From Haematococcus lacustris (Eukaryota; Chlorophyta; Chlorophyceae; Chlamydomonadales; Haematococcaceae), in NCBI GenBank assembly GCA_030144725.1, contig JASKMD010000003.1:18224359-18288358 (forward strand): a stretch of 64,000 bases of DNA, given 5' to 3'. A program made the position numbers and the translations under genes. Below are positions 44,839 to 55,184 of the stretch, piece after piece; position 1 is the first letter of the stretch, and every line of letters starts with the position of its first letter. Below the pieces are notes generated by a model. That model had not been told where the DNA came from, did not search any database, and worked only from the letters and a program-made list of their open reading frames with translations.

Positions 44839-45580
44839 CGAACGGTGCTATGCCCCCCTTTTTACTTATTTGTGTGGTTTTTCAAGGTTTGCGTGTTCAA
44901 TTCTACTTGATGACCTGCATGACATTGCAGCTAGCCAGCTTGGCGGACAGCCCCAGATACTGCTACTGTAGCGTGGGCACCAGCTTTAGGTTATAATCCC
45001 ACCCACATGGACTCCCAGCTGCATGGTAACTTCTTGTTCGTTTTGTAACTCATCACACAGTACACTAAGTCAGGTAGCAAATACCGCGTTGGTTATTGTA
45101 CCCATCAGCGTGATATTCTGATGCTACTCTTCGGATATTCTGCACACTGGCTGGCTGGCAGCGGAGACCTCTTATGATATCCCTTCATCAGCCCAGCGGT
45201 GAGCAAGTAGCAACGGTTGCATGGCCTGACGGGGCTGAAGTTGTGAACAGGCGTACCCTGCAGTATGGAAGGCTCATATTGATGCAAAGCTGCTGCAGCA
45301 AGCAGGTCAGGTCAGGTCAGTTGACAGTGGACGAAGTAAGGTATGCAGCGGGCAAAGGCAACGAGACACCCAAGACTCTGGGTTGGACCTGTGCCCACTG
45401 CACACAGCAACCAGCTTGGTACAATGGAACAAAGGTAGGGTAGTTACACACTTTGCACGCTAGTCTACTGTCAGCTGTGTCCATTGCATCAGAAGGCAAC
45501 ATGCGGATACCTGAATGTGCACGGCAGCGCAAGGGTTGACATGCTTGCGTGGGTGTCCGCAAGGTTGTCACACATGATGT
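44839..45580. other. Intergenic DNA
   Basis: Unique sequence with a short AGGTC run at 45305-45318. No gene is supported before the right arm of the RPL31 duplication. Confidence 0.4.
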
Positions 45581-46648
45581 TTTGCACGCATGATGACTTT
45601 GCTGCTCTGTAGCAGACACAGTGGAACATGGCTAGCTGTCCAAGGCAAAAGCCGCTGCAGTGCTTCTAGCCGCAGTGTGCCACCTCGCTTCAGCAAGGCT
45701 GTGTACTGGACCCAGCACACCTTCAGGAACCTGCTGAGCTTACACGTGCCTGGACAGCCATCACATCTCTGTGCAAGTCGCATGAGTTTGCCACAAGAGA
45801 AATGTTACTGCTCAGCTGCATTCCACAGCTGCGCCAGCACTGCCAGCGCTGCTCCGTGCCTTGCTTGCACCACCTACACGTTCACTGGGGTGCGGGCCGG
45901 CATGGGCTGGAGGCCTAGGCAGAGAATGCTGGGGAGCATAAGCTGCTGCTGCTGCTGCTGTGGGCTTCGCCACGGACGCTGCATTGGTCACTTTCCTGTG
46001 GGCTGCTGCTCAAGAGTCATTGACAACCACTGTCCCCTTGCCCTTTGTTGTCTGGTCCTCAGCCACTGTAACAAATGAGTACATCTCTTCCTGCAAAGCA
46101 AGTGCAGGGGACCAGGCTAACAATATCAGCCATACAGTGCCTGCACTCAACTCAGCTGCGCTGAACTTGCTGGGCTGGCAACACAGGCCCACCGTAGCAT
46201 CCTCATCGTCGTTGCGTCGCCGAGAGATGGCCACACGCACTCGGCAGGGCACATTGCGGATGCCTTGCATCCAGACTGCCTTGTTGAGCTTGACATCAAT
46301 GCGCACGTCTTTTGTGCCCATGGCCTTGGTCACAAACTTGCGGATTTCCTTCATGGCCTTGGGGGCGCGCTTCTTGAAGGAGGTCTTGTGGATCCGTTTG
46401 TGCAAGTTGATGGTGTACTCGCGGGTCACCACCTCCTTTCCCCGGGACTCCTTGGTGACCATCTGCTAGGACAGCCAGGGAGACACGCGGGTGTGGCGAG
46501 CCTGCTTTCAGTGACGGCGCTACTGCAACTAACCAACCTTCGACGGTCAAGCAAGGCGATGTTCAAGAGGGTGCGCGGTTGGTGAAAGGCCTGCTCGTAC
46601 TCTATCAACGAACTTGGGAAAAACATCATGAGCATGGACATGTTTTGG
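45581..46648. repeat. Right arm of the RPL31 inverted duplication
   Basis: Mirror image of 38560-39627 in exact register. Homology continues outward to about 46830, past the point where the left arm is interrupted by the hAT-like element, and provides the un-inserted arrangement. Confidence 0.95.
46010..46462 (-). CDS. RPL31: Ribosomal protein eL31 (RPL31), copy B
   Basis: Exons 46462-46193 and 46090-46010 have the same 102-bp in-frame intron as copy A. The deduced protein is identical to copy A through the whole 116 residues, and the intron is also identical as far as I can read. The proximal upstream region (46463-46855) lacks the insertions seen at copy A. A further TIR element begins at 46856, about 390 bp upstream. 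Both copies look intact and could be expressed. Confidence 0.95.
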   Translation of the reverse strand: MVTKESRGKEVVTREYTINLHKRIHKTSFKKRAPKAMKEIRKFVTKAMGTKDVRIDVKLNKAVWMQGIRNVPCRVRVAISRRRNDDEDATVGLCCQPSKFSAAELSAGTVWLILLAWSPALALQEEMYSFVTVAEDQTTKGKGTVVVNDS

Positions 46649-46855
46649 CTCAGCAGCTGTGCTGGGCATCCTGTTGATGGGTGGCTACTGTGCATGTCAG
46701 CACATGACACGTCAAGCATATGCGGGCAACCATGTTGCGGAGAGGGCGGGCCAAGCCACAGAGTACAGGAGCATGTATATTTGAGCATGATGTTCCGAGC
46801 TCGGAGCTCTGAGCAGCAGCATGCTCTGATGTGCTGCATGTCGAGGAGCACAGAT

Positions 46856-47848
46856 GGCTGCCCCTCCCATTGAACCACCACGTAAGGGACATTTGACTTT
46901 GCGGCGTGCATGGTGAGAGTTGAGTTGTCATTTTAACGCGGAACGCCTTATCATTGCATCGCGCTTGCGCCCGCGCGCCCGAGCTGCTGGCACCCACGGT
47001 GACCGGCAGTCTGCCAGGCACGCGAACGGTTCCGCTGTGCGCGATGGGCCTTTCAAGTGTTGCCTAACAACACCCACAACGCGGGATGCAGAGTTCTCCG
47101 CTGCGGTACACTTTACGCATGGAGCCCAGTTTTCTCAACATCATCTTACACAGCCTCCCCCTCCGCATGAATCTCCACCCAGCCAGTGCTGGCAGCTGGC
47201 GTAGACCTCACACAACACGCACAGCTGGCAGCCTGGCCCCCCTGCCGTTTGTAGGGGTGATATTTGGGTGTCGGCATGCTGCAGACATGTGCACACGCCA
47301 TCTTCTAAAACACATATTGGCAAATCTCAGCAAGAGTTGAGACTTTGGCAGGGGGTTCACAGTGAGTTCCCTAACCAGTGACGCAAGGCTGGAGAGTTGC
47401 AATGAGTTGCATGGTGGTCAGACTGGCATCAGCAGAGTGGGGCAGCATGGGGGAGGTTTAGGCCACCTCTTGGAGCCTAATTAACAAGGGATTGATGCAG
47501 ATGCCACTGCTATGCTCATGCCGTGGTCTCCTCCTAGTTTCAGAGCCCCTTAGCCTAGTTCCGCCAGCGCATGTGGGTTATGCTGGGGACATGAGGTCGG
47601 GCTCCTCGCACATCGCGCACTATTCATCGCGGTAAACAGGGGCTCATTGGTACTGGGTCAACGTTCATCAAGTCCGCAGGCTCTGTAGGGTCGGATACCC
47701 GGCAACATGCCCGACCAGCTCAGCGTGTGGCTCAGCGCGGCAGCATTCCGACGCTTCAATCCGCGTGTACATCCGTGCAGAAATGAGTCCGGAAAAGCCG
47801 TTGTCCCTTATCGTGAGGGGGGTTGGTGGTTCAATGGGAGGGGTAGCC
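46856..47848. mobile_element. 993-bp TIR element with 4-bp TSD
   Basis: The ends read GGCTGCCCCTCCCATTGAAC and, in reverse complement, GGCTACCCCTCCCATTGAAC, and the similarity extends further in. Flanks are AGAT at 46852-46855 and 47849-47852. The terminal sequence aligns with GGTCACCCCCGCCATTGG of the 33493-37649 elements (13 of 18 positions), and both have 4-bp duplications, so they look related. No coding capacity recognised. Confidence 0.78.
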
Positions 47849-48015
47849 AGATGTTGCATTCCATAGACTGCTAGAGAACTATACACAACACAGTTCCATA
47901 GCCAAGGAATCAAACAAAACTCATTTGCCACGAGACCCATCTGATTGGGTTGCCAGTGGCCCAATGCGGTGCCTGCATGCATGCCTAGCAACCCCCACAA
48001 CCACCCCCCTGCAGC
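47849..48015. other. Short spacer between elements
   Basis: Unique DNA; nothing recognised apart from the AGAT target repeat at its start. Confidence 0.35.
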
Positions 48016-49391
48016 CAGTGATGGGTAATACAAGATACGTGTATCGATACCGATACGTATTTTTTGTATAATACAAGAATACACGTATCGTATTAAAAAA
48101 TACAAGTGCCGGCCGGCAAGTTGCGTGGATGCCTTCGAAGCAGCTGCTGGCTGCTGCCACAACTAGAGTTCGCGCTAAAGCAATGCCGCGCGGGCCTAAA
48201 GCCATCGGCCTGCTCCCGGAGCAGCCGGTAGCATGTGCCGGCTTTACATGCAAGAACATCAAAGTTGGGAGGCCCTGACTTTCCGACGTCGCCGTCCTGC
48301 CCAGACATCAAGGACAGGCTGCGGGTCTGGCTGCGCTGCTCCTAGCTGCTCATTTCCCGCGTGACATGTTGCCTCTGTATCGCTGTATTGTATCGATACA
48401 GCCCACCGTCCACCTTGGCCCTACGACCACCCCCCCCTCCCAGCCCAGCTCACAGCCTGGCCCTGTGACCTCTGTTGCTGTCCGGTCCACCTGGACCTTT
48501 GGCAGCTGCCTCCCCAGGTGCTGGCACGCTTCTTGGCATACCTGGCCAGTCAGCAGGCAATTCTGGATGGCGGCGGTGGCAGCAGCACCACAGGCATAGT
48601 GGGCCAGCAGCCTGATGGCAGCAGCACCACAGGCCTGGTGGGCCAGCAGCCTGGTGGCAGCTTCAGTTTTGCCTTGACAGTCCTTCAAATGTACAACGAG
48701 GGCATGCAGTACGGTGCTAGTGCTGCCCAATTCTTGGCAGCACTGCTTGACCCTCGCTACAGGCGCCTGTCGCAGCACATTACACGGGAGCAGACTAGCT
48801 GAGCAGCTCCTAATCAAGCTGGCCACTGAGGATGGCAGCGAGGGCGACCGGCCGGCTGCTGAAGCACTCAGCCAGTCGGCAATGTGGCAACAGTCATCGC
48901 GTTATCGCTGTTATCGCGCACCAGCTTGTCATGTCTTTTAAGAACAATAATGAGAATTTGCATGACTTCATTTTGAGCCCATGTGCACCTTTGTATGTAC
49001 ACCTTGCTTCGAAGTGCGTTACAGAAAGTCCCGAACCCCTGCGGCCAAGCAGCTTAACGGCTGACGGCTTAAGCGGTGGGTATAAGAAGGTCATAACAGA
49101 CAACCAACTCTGAAGTTCGCCATCGCTGGGGTAGTGAGAGCAATTGCGTCGACGGCATTTGTTCCATCGTTCGGTCTGCGCCATACTTGCGAGCACATGG
49201 TCTGCCACAGCAAATCACCTTGCTCTGCGCAATAGCTGCCTGAGTCCCTGGATGGAGTTGAGGGACTATAATGGGCAGATGTTCATCCAGGCCTGGCCCG
49301 ATACAATGTAAGATACAGAGATACAGTGACTGAGTTGTATGAGTGACTGTAGCTTCTCTGTAATGTGATACTGTATCGGCTGTATCGGCAT
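48016..49391. mobile_element. Decayed hAT element with GATAC motifs
   Basis: A hAT-type terminus CAGTGATGGGTAATAC lies at 48016, followed by clustered GTATCGATAC/GATACGTATT motifs to 48100. More GTATCGATAC/GATACAG motifs occur at 48375-48400 and 49297-49391. The matching opposite terminus was not found, so the right boundary is approximate. A transposase relic lies inside. Confidence 0.55.
48518..48802 (+). pseudogene. hAT transposase fragment
   Basis: One frame ends with AAQFLAALLDPRYRRL, the (A)ALLDPR(Y/F) motif typical of the middle of hAT transposases. It is preceded by SFALTVLQMYNEG and a short tandem STTGLVGQQPGG-type repeat. It stops soon after (SQHITREQTS). The rest of the protein is missing or frameshifted. 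Confidence 0.5.
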
Positions 49392-49625
49392 CTTGGGCCA
49401 ACCGACTGGCCACGCCGATTGGATACTAGCCGCGATGGCGGGTGCATCACCTACGGAAGGGCCTGGTACTCGGCAGAAGCGCATTAGTGCACTTCTGCGG
49501 CAAACATCTTTGGCCGAACCGCGTACAGCATCTCGCGCTTGTGGTGCTGGGCCCTCTCATGCTTTTCGTGGGCCAAAGGGAGCAAGAAAAGCTGACTGTA
49601 ATTTTGGCTGTCAAATCTAATGAAA

Positions 49626-50510
49626 CAAGAACGCTATTGTCCCGTTAGGGTGTCGTGCAGGGAAGAAGTCGTTAAGCGCCGCTAGCCCATATGCACAAAG
49701 TGCGTGCAAGTCAGTGCAGTCGTGCAAGTCATGTTCACGCTGCAAAACAGGACAAACACTCTCCGCACTAGCAGGACTAGCTAAGAGCGCGTTTCCAATG
49801 CACGGAGAAAAGAGAAAAGAGATCGGAGAGAAAGAGAAAGAGAAAAAGAGATCGCCGCCAGCCCATGTCCCTCCAACTGCCGTCAACGGTCCGGATCTCT
49901 TCTCTCCCGTTTCCAATGCGCGGAGATAGAGACGAATAACTCTCCTAGAGTGAGCTCCATTTGATCTCTTTGTCTCCGCTAGCGTCCCCCAGGCCGACCC
50001 CCCCAGAAAAAGAGATGTGACCGAGAGATGTGACCTTTTGCACCGGAGCCGCAGCGAGAGGTGGGTTAGGCTGGTCGACAGCATTCCAATGTCCCGTTGC
50101 CGCTTCTGCGTCGCCACCTAAGCCGCAGGAGCTGATGAAGAGGACAGATGGTCCTCGTCCGTGTTGTTGCTGAGGGCGCATCAGCTGAGGGCGCATCAGC
50201 TGTTTGACGAGCACCGCAATTTCAACGCGGAGCAGTGCAGGACGCTATACAAGAAACTCCAGGACAGTTGGAAGCTGTTCAACAACGCTATGGGGCCCAA
50301 TCGCACAGGAGCATACTTAGCTAGTCCCGCTAGTGCGGAGAGTGCTTGACTAGTTAGCCCGATAAGCCCCGCAGCCTGACTTGCACAACTCCACTGACTT
50401 GCACGACTGACTTGCACGGCGCACTTTGTGCACTCGCGCCTGCGATGCTTGACGCCATCATACCTGCCACCATCCCTGCTAACGGGACAATTGCGTCCTT
50501 GTTCCCATAC
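49626..50510. mobile_element. 0.9-kb element with long imperfect TIRs
   Basis: The left 163 bp and right about 195 bp are imperfect inverted repeats. They share, among others, ATTGTCCCGTTAG / CTAACGGGACAAT, GACTTGCACGACTG, CACTTTGTGCA and CTAGTGCGGAGAGTG in mirrored order. The interior holds AG-rich sequence with GCGTTTCCAATGC(A/G)CGGAG motifs (49794, 49910), whose reverse complements recur at 59400-59730. No clear target duplication was found. Long TIRs suggest a MULE-like or foldback element. Confidence 0.65.
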
Positions 50511-50750
50511 CATATGAAAAGATCGCCCCCAGAGCTACAGCCAACCAGCCCCAAAGCTAACCAGCCCCAAAGCCAACCAGCCCCAAAACCCAAGCACACA
50601 GCCATGGCCTGCTCCAAGTACATCATAGTGAAACACCAGCCGAGCGCTGTAGCTCTGCGTGTAGCTTTGGTTCGCGGGAAGGCTGCGTGTGTGCATTGGT
50701 TCGAACATTGGGGTCGTGGTTGCTTCGCCTTCCATCGCGACTGCGGCTGG

Positions 50751-51049
50751 TGTAAAGTGCGCATCTCTGGAAGGGATTGTCGCTTCGCGTCGTCTGGGCT
50801 GTCTCGTGAATGCGAGCCGTCGCGGGACGCGGGTTACACGTGTAGAGTGAGATTTGGCAGGTAAAGACTAGCGACATTGCGTTCGTGAGTACAACTGGTT
50901 CGATTCCAGGGAGCCCCGTTCTAAGCTCTAGCCATTCTCGCAACACACCGCTGTAACCCAACACCCTATTCGGAAGTCACTGCCTCGACTGGACCGGCCT
51001 TCGAGCTTGTGTCAAAAGGTCATCTAACGTTGCGTCCCCGCACGTTACA
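50751..51049 (+). repeat. 5' LTR (299 bp)
   Basis: Starts TGTAAAG and ends GTTACA, so the LTR tips are themselves inverted (TGTAA/TTACA). It contains ACTGGTTCGATTCCAG, which looks like a tRNA T-arm/B box. It differs from the 3' LTR at one base (G at 50993, A in the other). Confidence 0.96.
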
Positions 51050-51051
51050 GC

Positions 51052-51069
51052 TGGTTTCCGACCCCGAGC
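51052..51069 (+). other. Probable primer binding site
   Basis: TGGTTTCCGACCCCGAGC begins two bases after the 5' LTR. TGG pairs with the CCA end of a tRNA; the primer tRNA was not identified. Confidence 0.55.
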
Positions 51070-51095
51070 ATTTAAGCTCGCGGTCCAGTCAACAT

Positions 51096-51683
51096 CAATC
51101 AAGTCTCCCGGTAACTCTTCCACCTGTGAGGTAGAATTACTTCCCGCTGTCAGGTGGAATAGCGCAACCGCCAAACCGCTGCCCGCACAGGTCGTGTTGC
51201 TCTATCTAGGGCCATCTGCAGCTCTGCGGACATGACGGCTGCGCAGCAGGGTAAAGAATGCCCATGGTAATCCTCTCCAGTAGCCTCAGCGCCGGCAGCT
51301 CCTACCAGCACCAGACAAGGCGCACCAGCTGCAGTGCACAAATCAGCTGCTGGGCCAACGCTACGTCCGTACCAGCTGCTGCGGATGCTAAGGATGGACT
51401 GCGGTCCCAGCGGCCAACGCAGCTCGCGCAGTAGGAAACGGTCGCTCCCACCCAGGTATGAGCTGCGTTGTGCCCGTTGTTGCTGGTATACCCGCACATG
51501 TTGTTGCTTGCTGCTGTTGTTGCACCTCACCAGCTCAAGTGCTTAATGCACAGCTATGCGCTGCATTGCTTCACTCCTATGTGTGTCATCGTGCTGGTTG
51601 TGGTGCTCGCCCACAGGTATGGCGACACAGAAGCGTATCACCCGTGAGCAGACATTGCCCCAAAAGGGGCAAAGCCATGTTGG
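51096..51683. repeat. Left arm of an inverted repeat inside the retrotransposon
   Basis: This 588-bp block is mirrored at 53391-53978 with no indel (paired positions sum to 105074) and about 99% identity. The right copy is continuous with the gag-like frame, so the left copy is the inverted duplicate. It is followed at 51684-51718 by a short direct copy of the segment at 53949-53978, suggesting strand switching during reverse transcription. Confidence 0.92.
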
Positions 51684-51789
51684 AAGAGTTACAGGTGGAA
51701 GAGTTACTGGGACACTTGATTGGCTGCCCCGCAGCCAGCCCAGCCTATGCGAAGCCGACCTGGTCAGCAACCCATGACCAGCCAGAACT

Positions 51790-52500
51790 CTAGGACCGCC
51801 GCATCCCAGTCCCGCCCCACCCCCTCCCAACCTTACGTTGCCCCTTCCCTCCCTGCCCACCCCTGCCCCACCCCCTCCCACCCCTGCCCCACCCCCTTCC
51901 TGCCTTGCGTTGCCCCTCCCCTCCCTGCCCAACCCTGCCCCACCCCCTCCCAGCCCTGCCCCACCCCCTCCCAGCCCTGCCCCACCCCCTCCCAGCCCTG
52001 CCCCACCCCCTCCCATCCTTGCGTTGCCCCTCCCCTCCCTGCCCAACCCTACCCCACCCCCTCCCAACCTTGCGTTGCCCCTCCCCTCCCTGCCCAGCCC
52101 TGCCCCACCCCCTCCCACCCCTGCCCCACCCTATCCCAACCCTGCCCCATCCCAGCCCTGCCCCACCCCATCCCACCCCTGCCCTACCCCCTCCCAACCT
52201 TGCGTTGCCCCTCCCCTCCCTGCCCAGCCGTGCCCCACACCCTGCTAGCCCTGCCCCACCCACTCCCAGCCCTGCCCCACCCTATCCCAGCCCTGCCCCA
52301 CCCCAGCCCTGCCCTGCCCTGCCGTGCCGTGCCGTGCCCTGCCCTGCCCTGCCCTGCCCTGCCCTGCCCTGCCCTGCCCTGCCCTGCCCTGCCCTGCCCA
52401 GCCCTGCCTTGCCCAGCCCTGCCCTGCCCAGCCCTGCCCTGCCCTGCCCTGCCCTGCCCTGCCCTGCCCTGCCCTGCCCTGCCCTCCCCTGCCCTGCCTG
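51790..52500. repeat. C-rich minisatellite and (CCCTG)n array
   Basis: Degenerate CCCCACCCCCTCCCAGCCCTG-like units from about 51820 grade into a CCCTG pentamer array (52300-52495). They form the first half of the spacer between the retrotransposon's inverted arms. Frames through them are Pro-rich artefacts. Confidence 0.9.
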
Positions 52501-53125
52501 TAGGTGTGTGGCAGTGCAGGCTGCATGTAGCAGCAGGCTGTTGGTGTGCTACACTGCATGAGCAGCAGCAGTAGGAGCAGGCTGTAGTGCATGAGCAGCA
52601 GTGCAAGGACAGCTGCAGCAGCAGGCTGTGCGCTTGTAACAGTGCAGGTAGCAGCAGGCTGCAGGTGTGCAGGCTGCAGGTGTGTGCAGGTGTGCAGGCT
52701 GCAGGTAGTAGCAGGCTGCAGGTGTGTTGCAGTGCATGAGCAGCAGCAGCAGGCAGCAGTGCATGTGACGAAGTGCATGAGCAGCAGCAGGCTGTAGCGC
52801 ATGAGCAGCTGTGCAAGGACAGCAGCAGCGGGAGGCTGTAGGTGTGTGGCAGTGCAGGCTGCAGGTAGCAGCAGGCTGTAGGTGTGCTGCAGTGCATGAG
52901 CAGCAGCAGCAGGCTGCAGTGCATGTGTTTTAGTGCATGAGCAGCAACAGCAGCAGGCTGTAGTGCAACGAGCAGCAGTGCATGGGCAGCAGCAGCAGCA
53001 GGTTGTAGGTGTGTTGCGGTGCATGGTTAGCAGCAAGAGCAGCAGGCTGTAGTGCATGAGCAGTGCATGGACAGCAGCAGCAGGCTGTAGGTGTGTGGCA
53101 ATGCAGGCTGCAGGTAGCAGCAGTG
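52501..53125. repeat. GCAGCAGCAGGCTGTAGGTGTG minisatellite
   Basis: Irregular tandem units of GCAGCAGCAGGCTG(T/C)AG plus GTGTGCAGTGCATGA. They fill the second half of the spacer inside the retrotransposon. Confidence 0.88.
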
Positions 53126-53390
53126 CCCATCAGTCAGAGCCCATCAGTGCAGTCAGAGCCCATCTGAGAAGAATGTTGCATGGTACAAAAGCTTTCAAGA
53201 GGCTGTCCTGAGCGTCCGTTCAGTTCCATGCCACACAACGTGAATTGTAAGCTGTGAATGGTCAAGATGTAATGAAGAAAACGGTGGTGGTCATTAGCCG
53301 TGTATCCTCTTCTCAAACGATTCCTCAAACGATAACCTGCCCCTGCCCCTTGTGGGCCAGCTGTGCTTACTGCATGCTCCTGCTGTGATG

Positions 53391-53978
53391 CCAACATGGC
53401 TTTGCCCCTTTTGGGGCAATGTCTGCTCACGGGTGGTACGCTTCTGTGTCGCCATACCTGTGGACGAGCACCACAACCAGCACGATGACACACATAGGAG
53501 TGAAGCAATGCAGCGCATAGCTGTGCATTAAACACTTGAGCTGGTGAGGTGCAACAATAGCAGCAAGCAACAACATGTGCGGGTATACCAGCAACAACGG
53601 GCACAACGCAGCTCATACCTGGGTGGGAGCGACCGTTTCCTACTGCGCGAGCTGCGTTGGCCGCTGGGACCGCAGTCCATCCTTAGCATCCGCAGCAGCT
53701 GGTACGGACGTAGCGTTGGCCCAGCAGCTGATTTGTGCACTGCAGCTGGTGCGCCTTGTCTGGTGCTGGTAGGAGCTGCCGGCGCTGAGGCTACTGGAGA
53801 GGATTACCATGGGCATTCTTTACCCTGCTGCGCAGCCGTCATGTCCGCAGAGCTGCAGATGGCCCTAGATAGAGCAACACGACCTGTGCGGGCAGCGGTT
53901 TGGCGGTTGCGCTATTCCACCTGACAGCGGGAAGTAATTCTACCTCACAGGTGGAAGAGTTACCGGGAGACTTGATTG
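53391..53978. repeat. Right arm of an inverted repeat inside the retrotransposon
   Basis: Mirror copy of 51096-51683, continuous with the downstream gag-like frame, hence in native orientation. With the other arm it could fold into a roughly 0.6-kb stem around a 1.7-kb loop. Confidence 0.92.
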
Positions 53979-53983
53979 TCAAC

Positions 53984-54982
53984 ATGACTTCAACTACCCA
54001 GAATGTCGCTTCGGCGAACAAGACCAATGGCGCCTCTGGCGTCCTTCCTCCAGCTTCAGCTGTTACAGCTACAGCGGAGACGGGTCCCGCACTTGGTGCG
54101 GCACCGGAACCGGGCGAGGTAATTGCAGGAGTTTTGCATTCGCAGGAGCTTTGCAGGCCAATGGAGAAGATGTGCTTGACGATATTGGCTTGGACCAGTT
54201 CGACAGTCCTTCGACCCCAAACCGCCTCACTTCTGCGGCAGCTGGTCGCGGCTGGTACAAGGGTGAGTCCTCCTGCGGCTAAGCGTGCTGCTGGTGTTGC
54301 TTCGCTCCCAGTCAGCCCTAGACCAGCTAGGAGGCCTGTCGCTGTCGCACATGTTTCCAAGCCTCTGTCGGACGCATTGCGTGCATTGCAACACTTGTAT
54401 GCCGCTCTGCAAAAGCTTGTTGCGCAGAAAGATGTTGCCTCGGGTTCACCCGGCACTTCGAACCCTCGCACGCTTGCTGCTGGCCGGGAAAGGTATGCCG
54501 GTGTTCACCCCGCTGCTGCACCCCTGCCTGCTGATGCCATTGCCACTGCTGGTCATGACTCCAACTCATGTCGCGGGTTGCCCGTGACTGAGCGGTGGAC
54601 TGATGCCAGTTCGACCTCTGGTCGCCGTGCTCTGTCTTTCCCGGAGGACGTAGTAGCACATTGTGTTGCACATGGCCTTGACCTTGCTCTTGCCCTGCCC
54701 TCATATCCGCTTGGCTTGGACTGCATGACAGATGTCATGTTGGTCACTGTGGTTAAACGTGGTCCTGCTGCCATGACCTGCATGCCCTTGTGGCCCCCAC
54801 TGTGGATGATGCCATTTGTGCATCCATCACCAACCACAATGCCCTTGTGGCTGCTGCTGGCTCTGGTGTGCATCCTGCCTAACGGTGCTTGGTTGCTGTT
54901 GTGCACCATGTGGCCCAGGTACAACATGGGGTTTTGCAGTTGGCCAGGTACCCTCTCACACCTCCTGATTGTCATACCATGA
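53984..54982 (+). CDS. Degraded gag-like frame of the retrotransposon
   Basis: An open frame of 332 residues begins MTSTTQNVASANK and includes an Ala-rich region and a basic segment (RPARRPVAVAHVSKP). It lies between the 5' leader and the protease, where gag is expected. I see no CCHC zinc knuckle and the last third looks out of frame, so gag is probably frameshifted or deleted. Other frames between 54750 and 55180 contain fragments such as APTVDDAICASITNHNALV. Assigned to gag by position only. Confidence 0.45.
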   Translation: MTSTTQNVASANKTNGASGVLPPASAVTATAETGPALGAAPEPGEVIAGVLHSQELCRPMEKMCLTILAWTSSTVLRPQTASLLRQLVAAGTRVSPPAAKRAAGVASLPVSPRPARRPVAVAHVSKPLSDALRALQHLYAALQKLVAQKDVASGSPGTSNPRTLAAGRERYAGVHPAAAPLPADAIATAGHDSNSCRGLPVTERWTDASSTSGRRALSFPEDVVAHCVAHGLDLALALPSYPLGLDCMTDVMLVTVVKRGPAAMTCMPLWPPLWMMPFVHPSPTTMPLWLLLALVCILPNGAWLLLCTMWPRYNMGFCSWPGTLSHLLIVIP

Positions 54983-55184
54983 GCTCATATGATAGTGAGG
55001 GTTCCCCTCCTGTCAATGGATGCCGCTGCCATTGTAGTTTGTGTTGCTGACATGGTGGACTGCATGTCATGTCAATTCATGTCAGACTGCATGTCATGTC
55101 ACACCACATGTCATGTTACACATGTGCTGAATACACTGAGGCATGCCTTGTGTGTGAACCTGCTCATGTGCCTTTGCTGGTCAC

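Noticed and set aside
50894..50912. tRNA gene in the LTR
   Set aside because: Only a T-arm-like segment is present; no acceptor stem, D-arm or anticodon arm can be folded around it.
51543..52574. Pro-rich and Gly-rich frames in the retrotransposon spacer
   Set aside because: Produced by C-rich minisatellites; no splice sites or domains.
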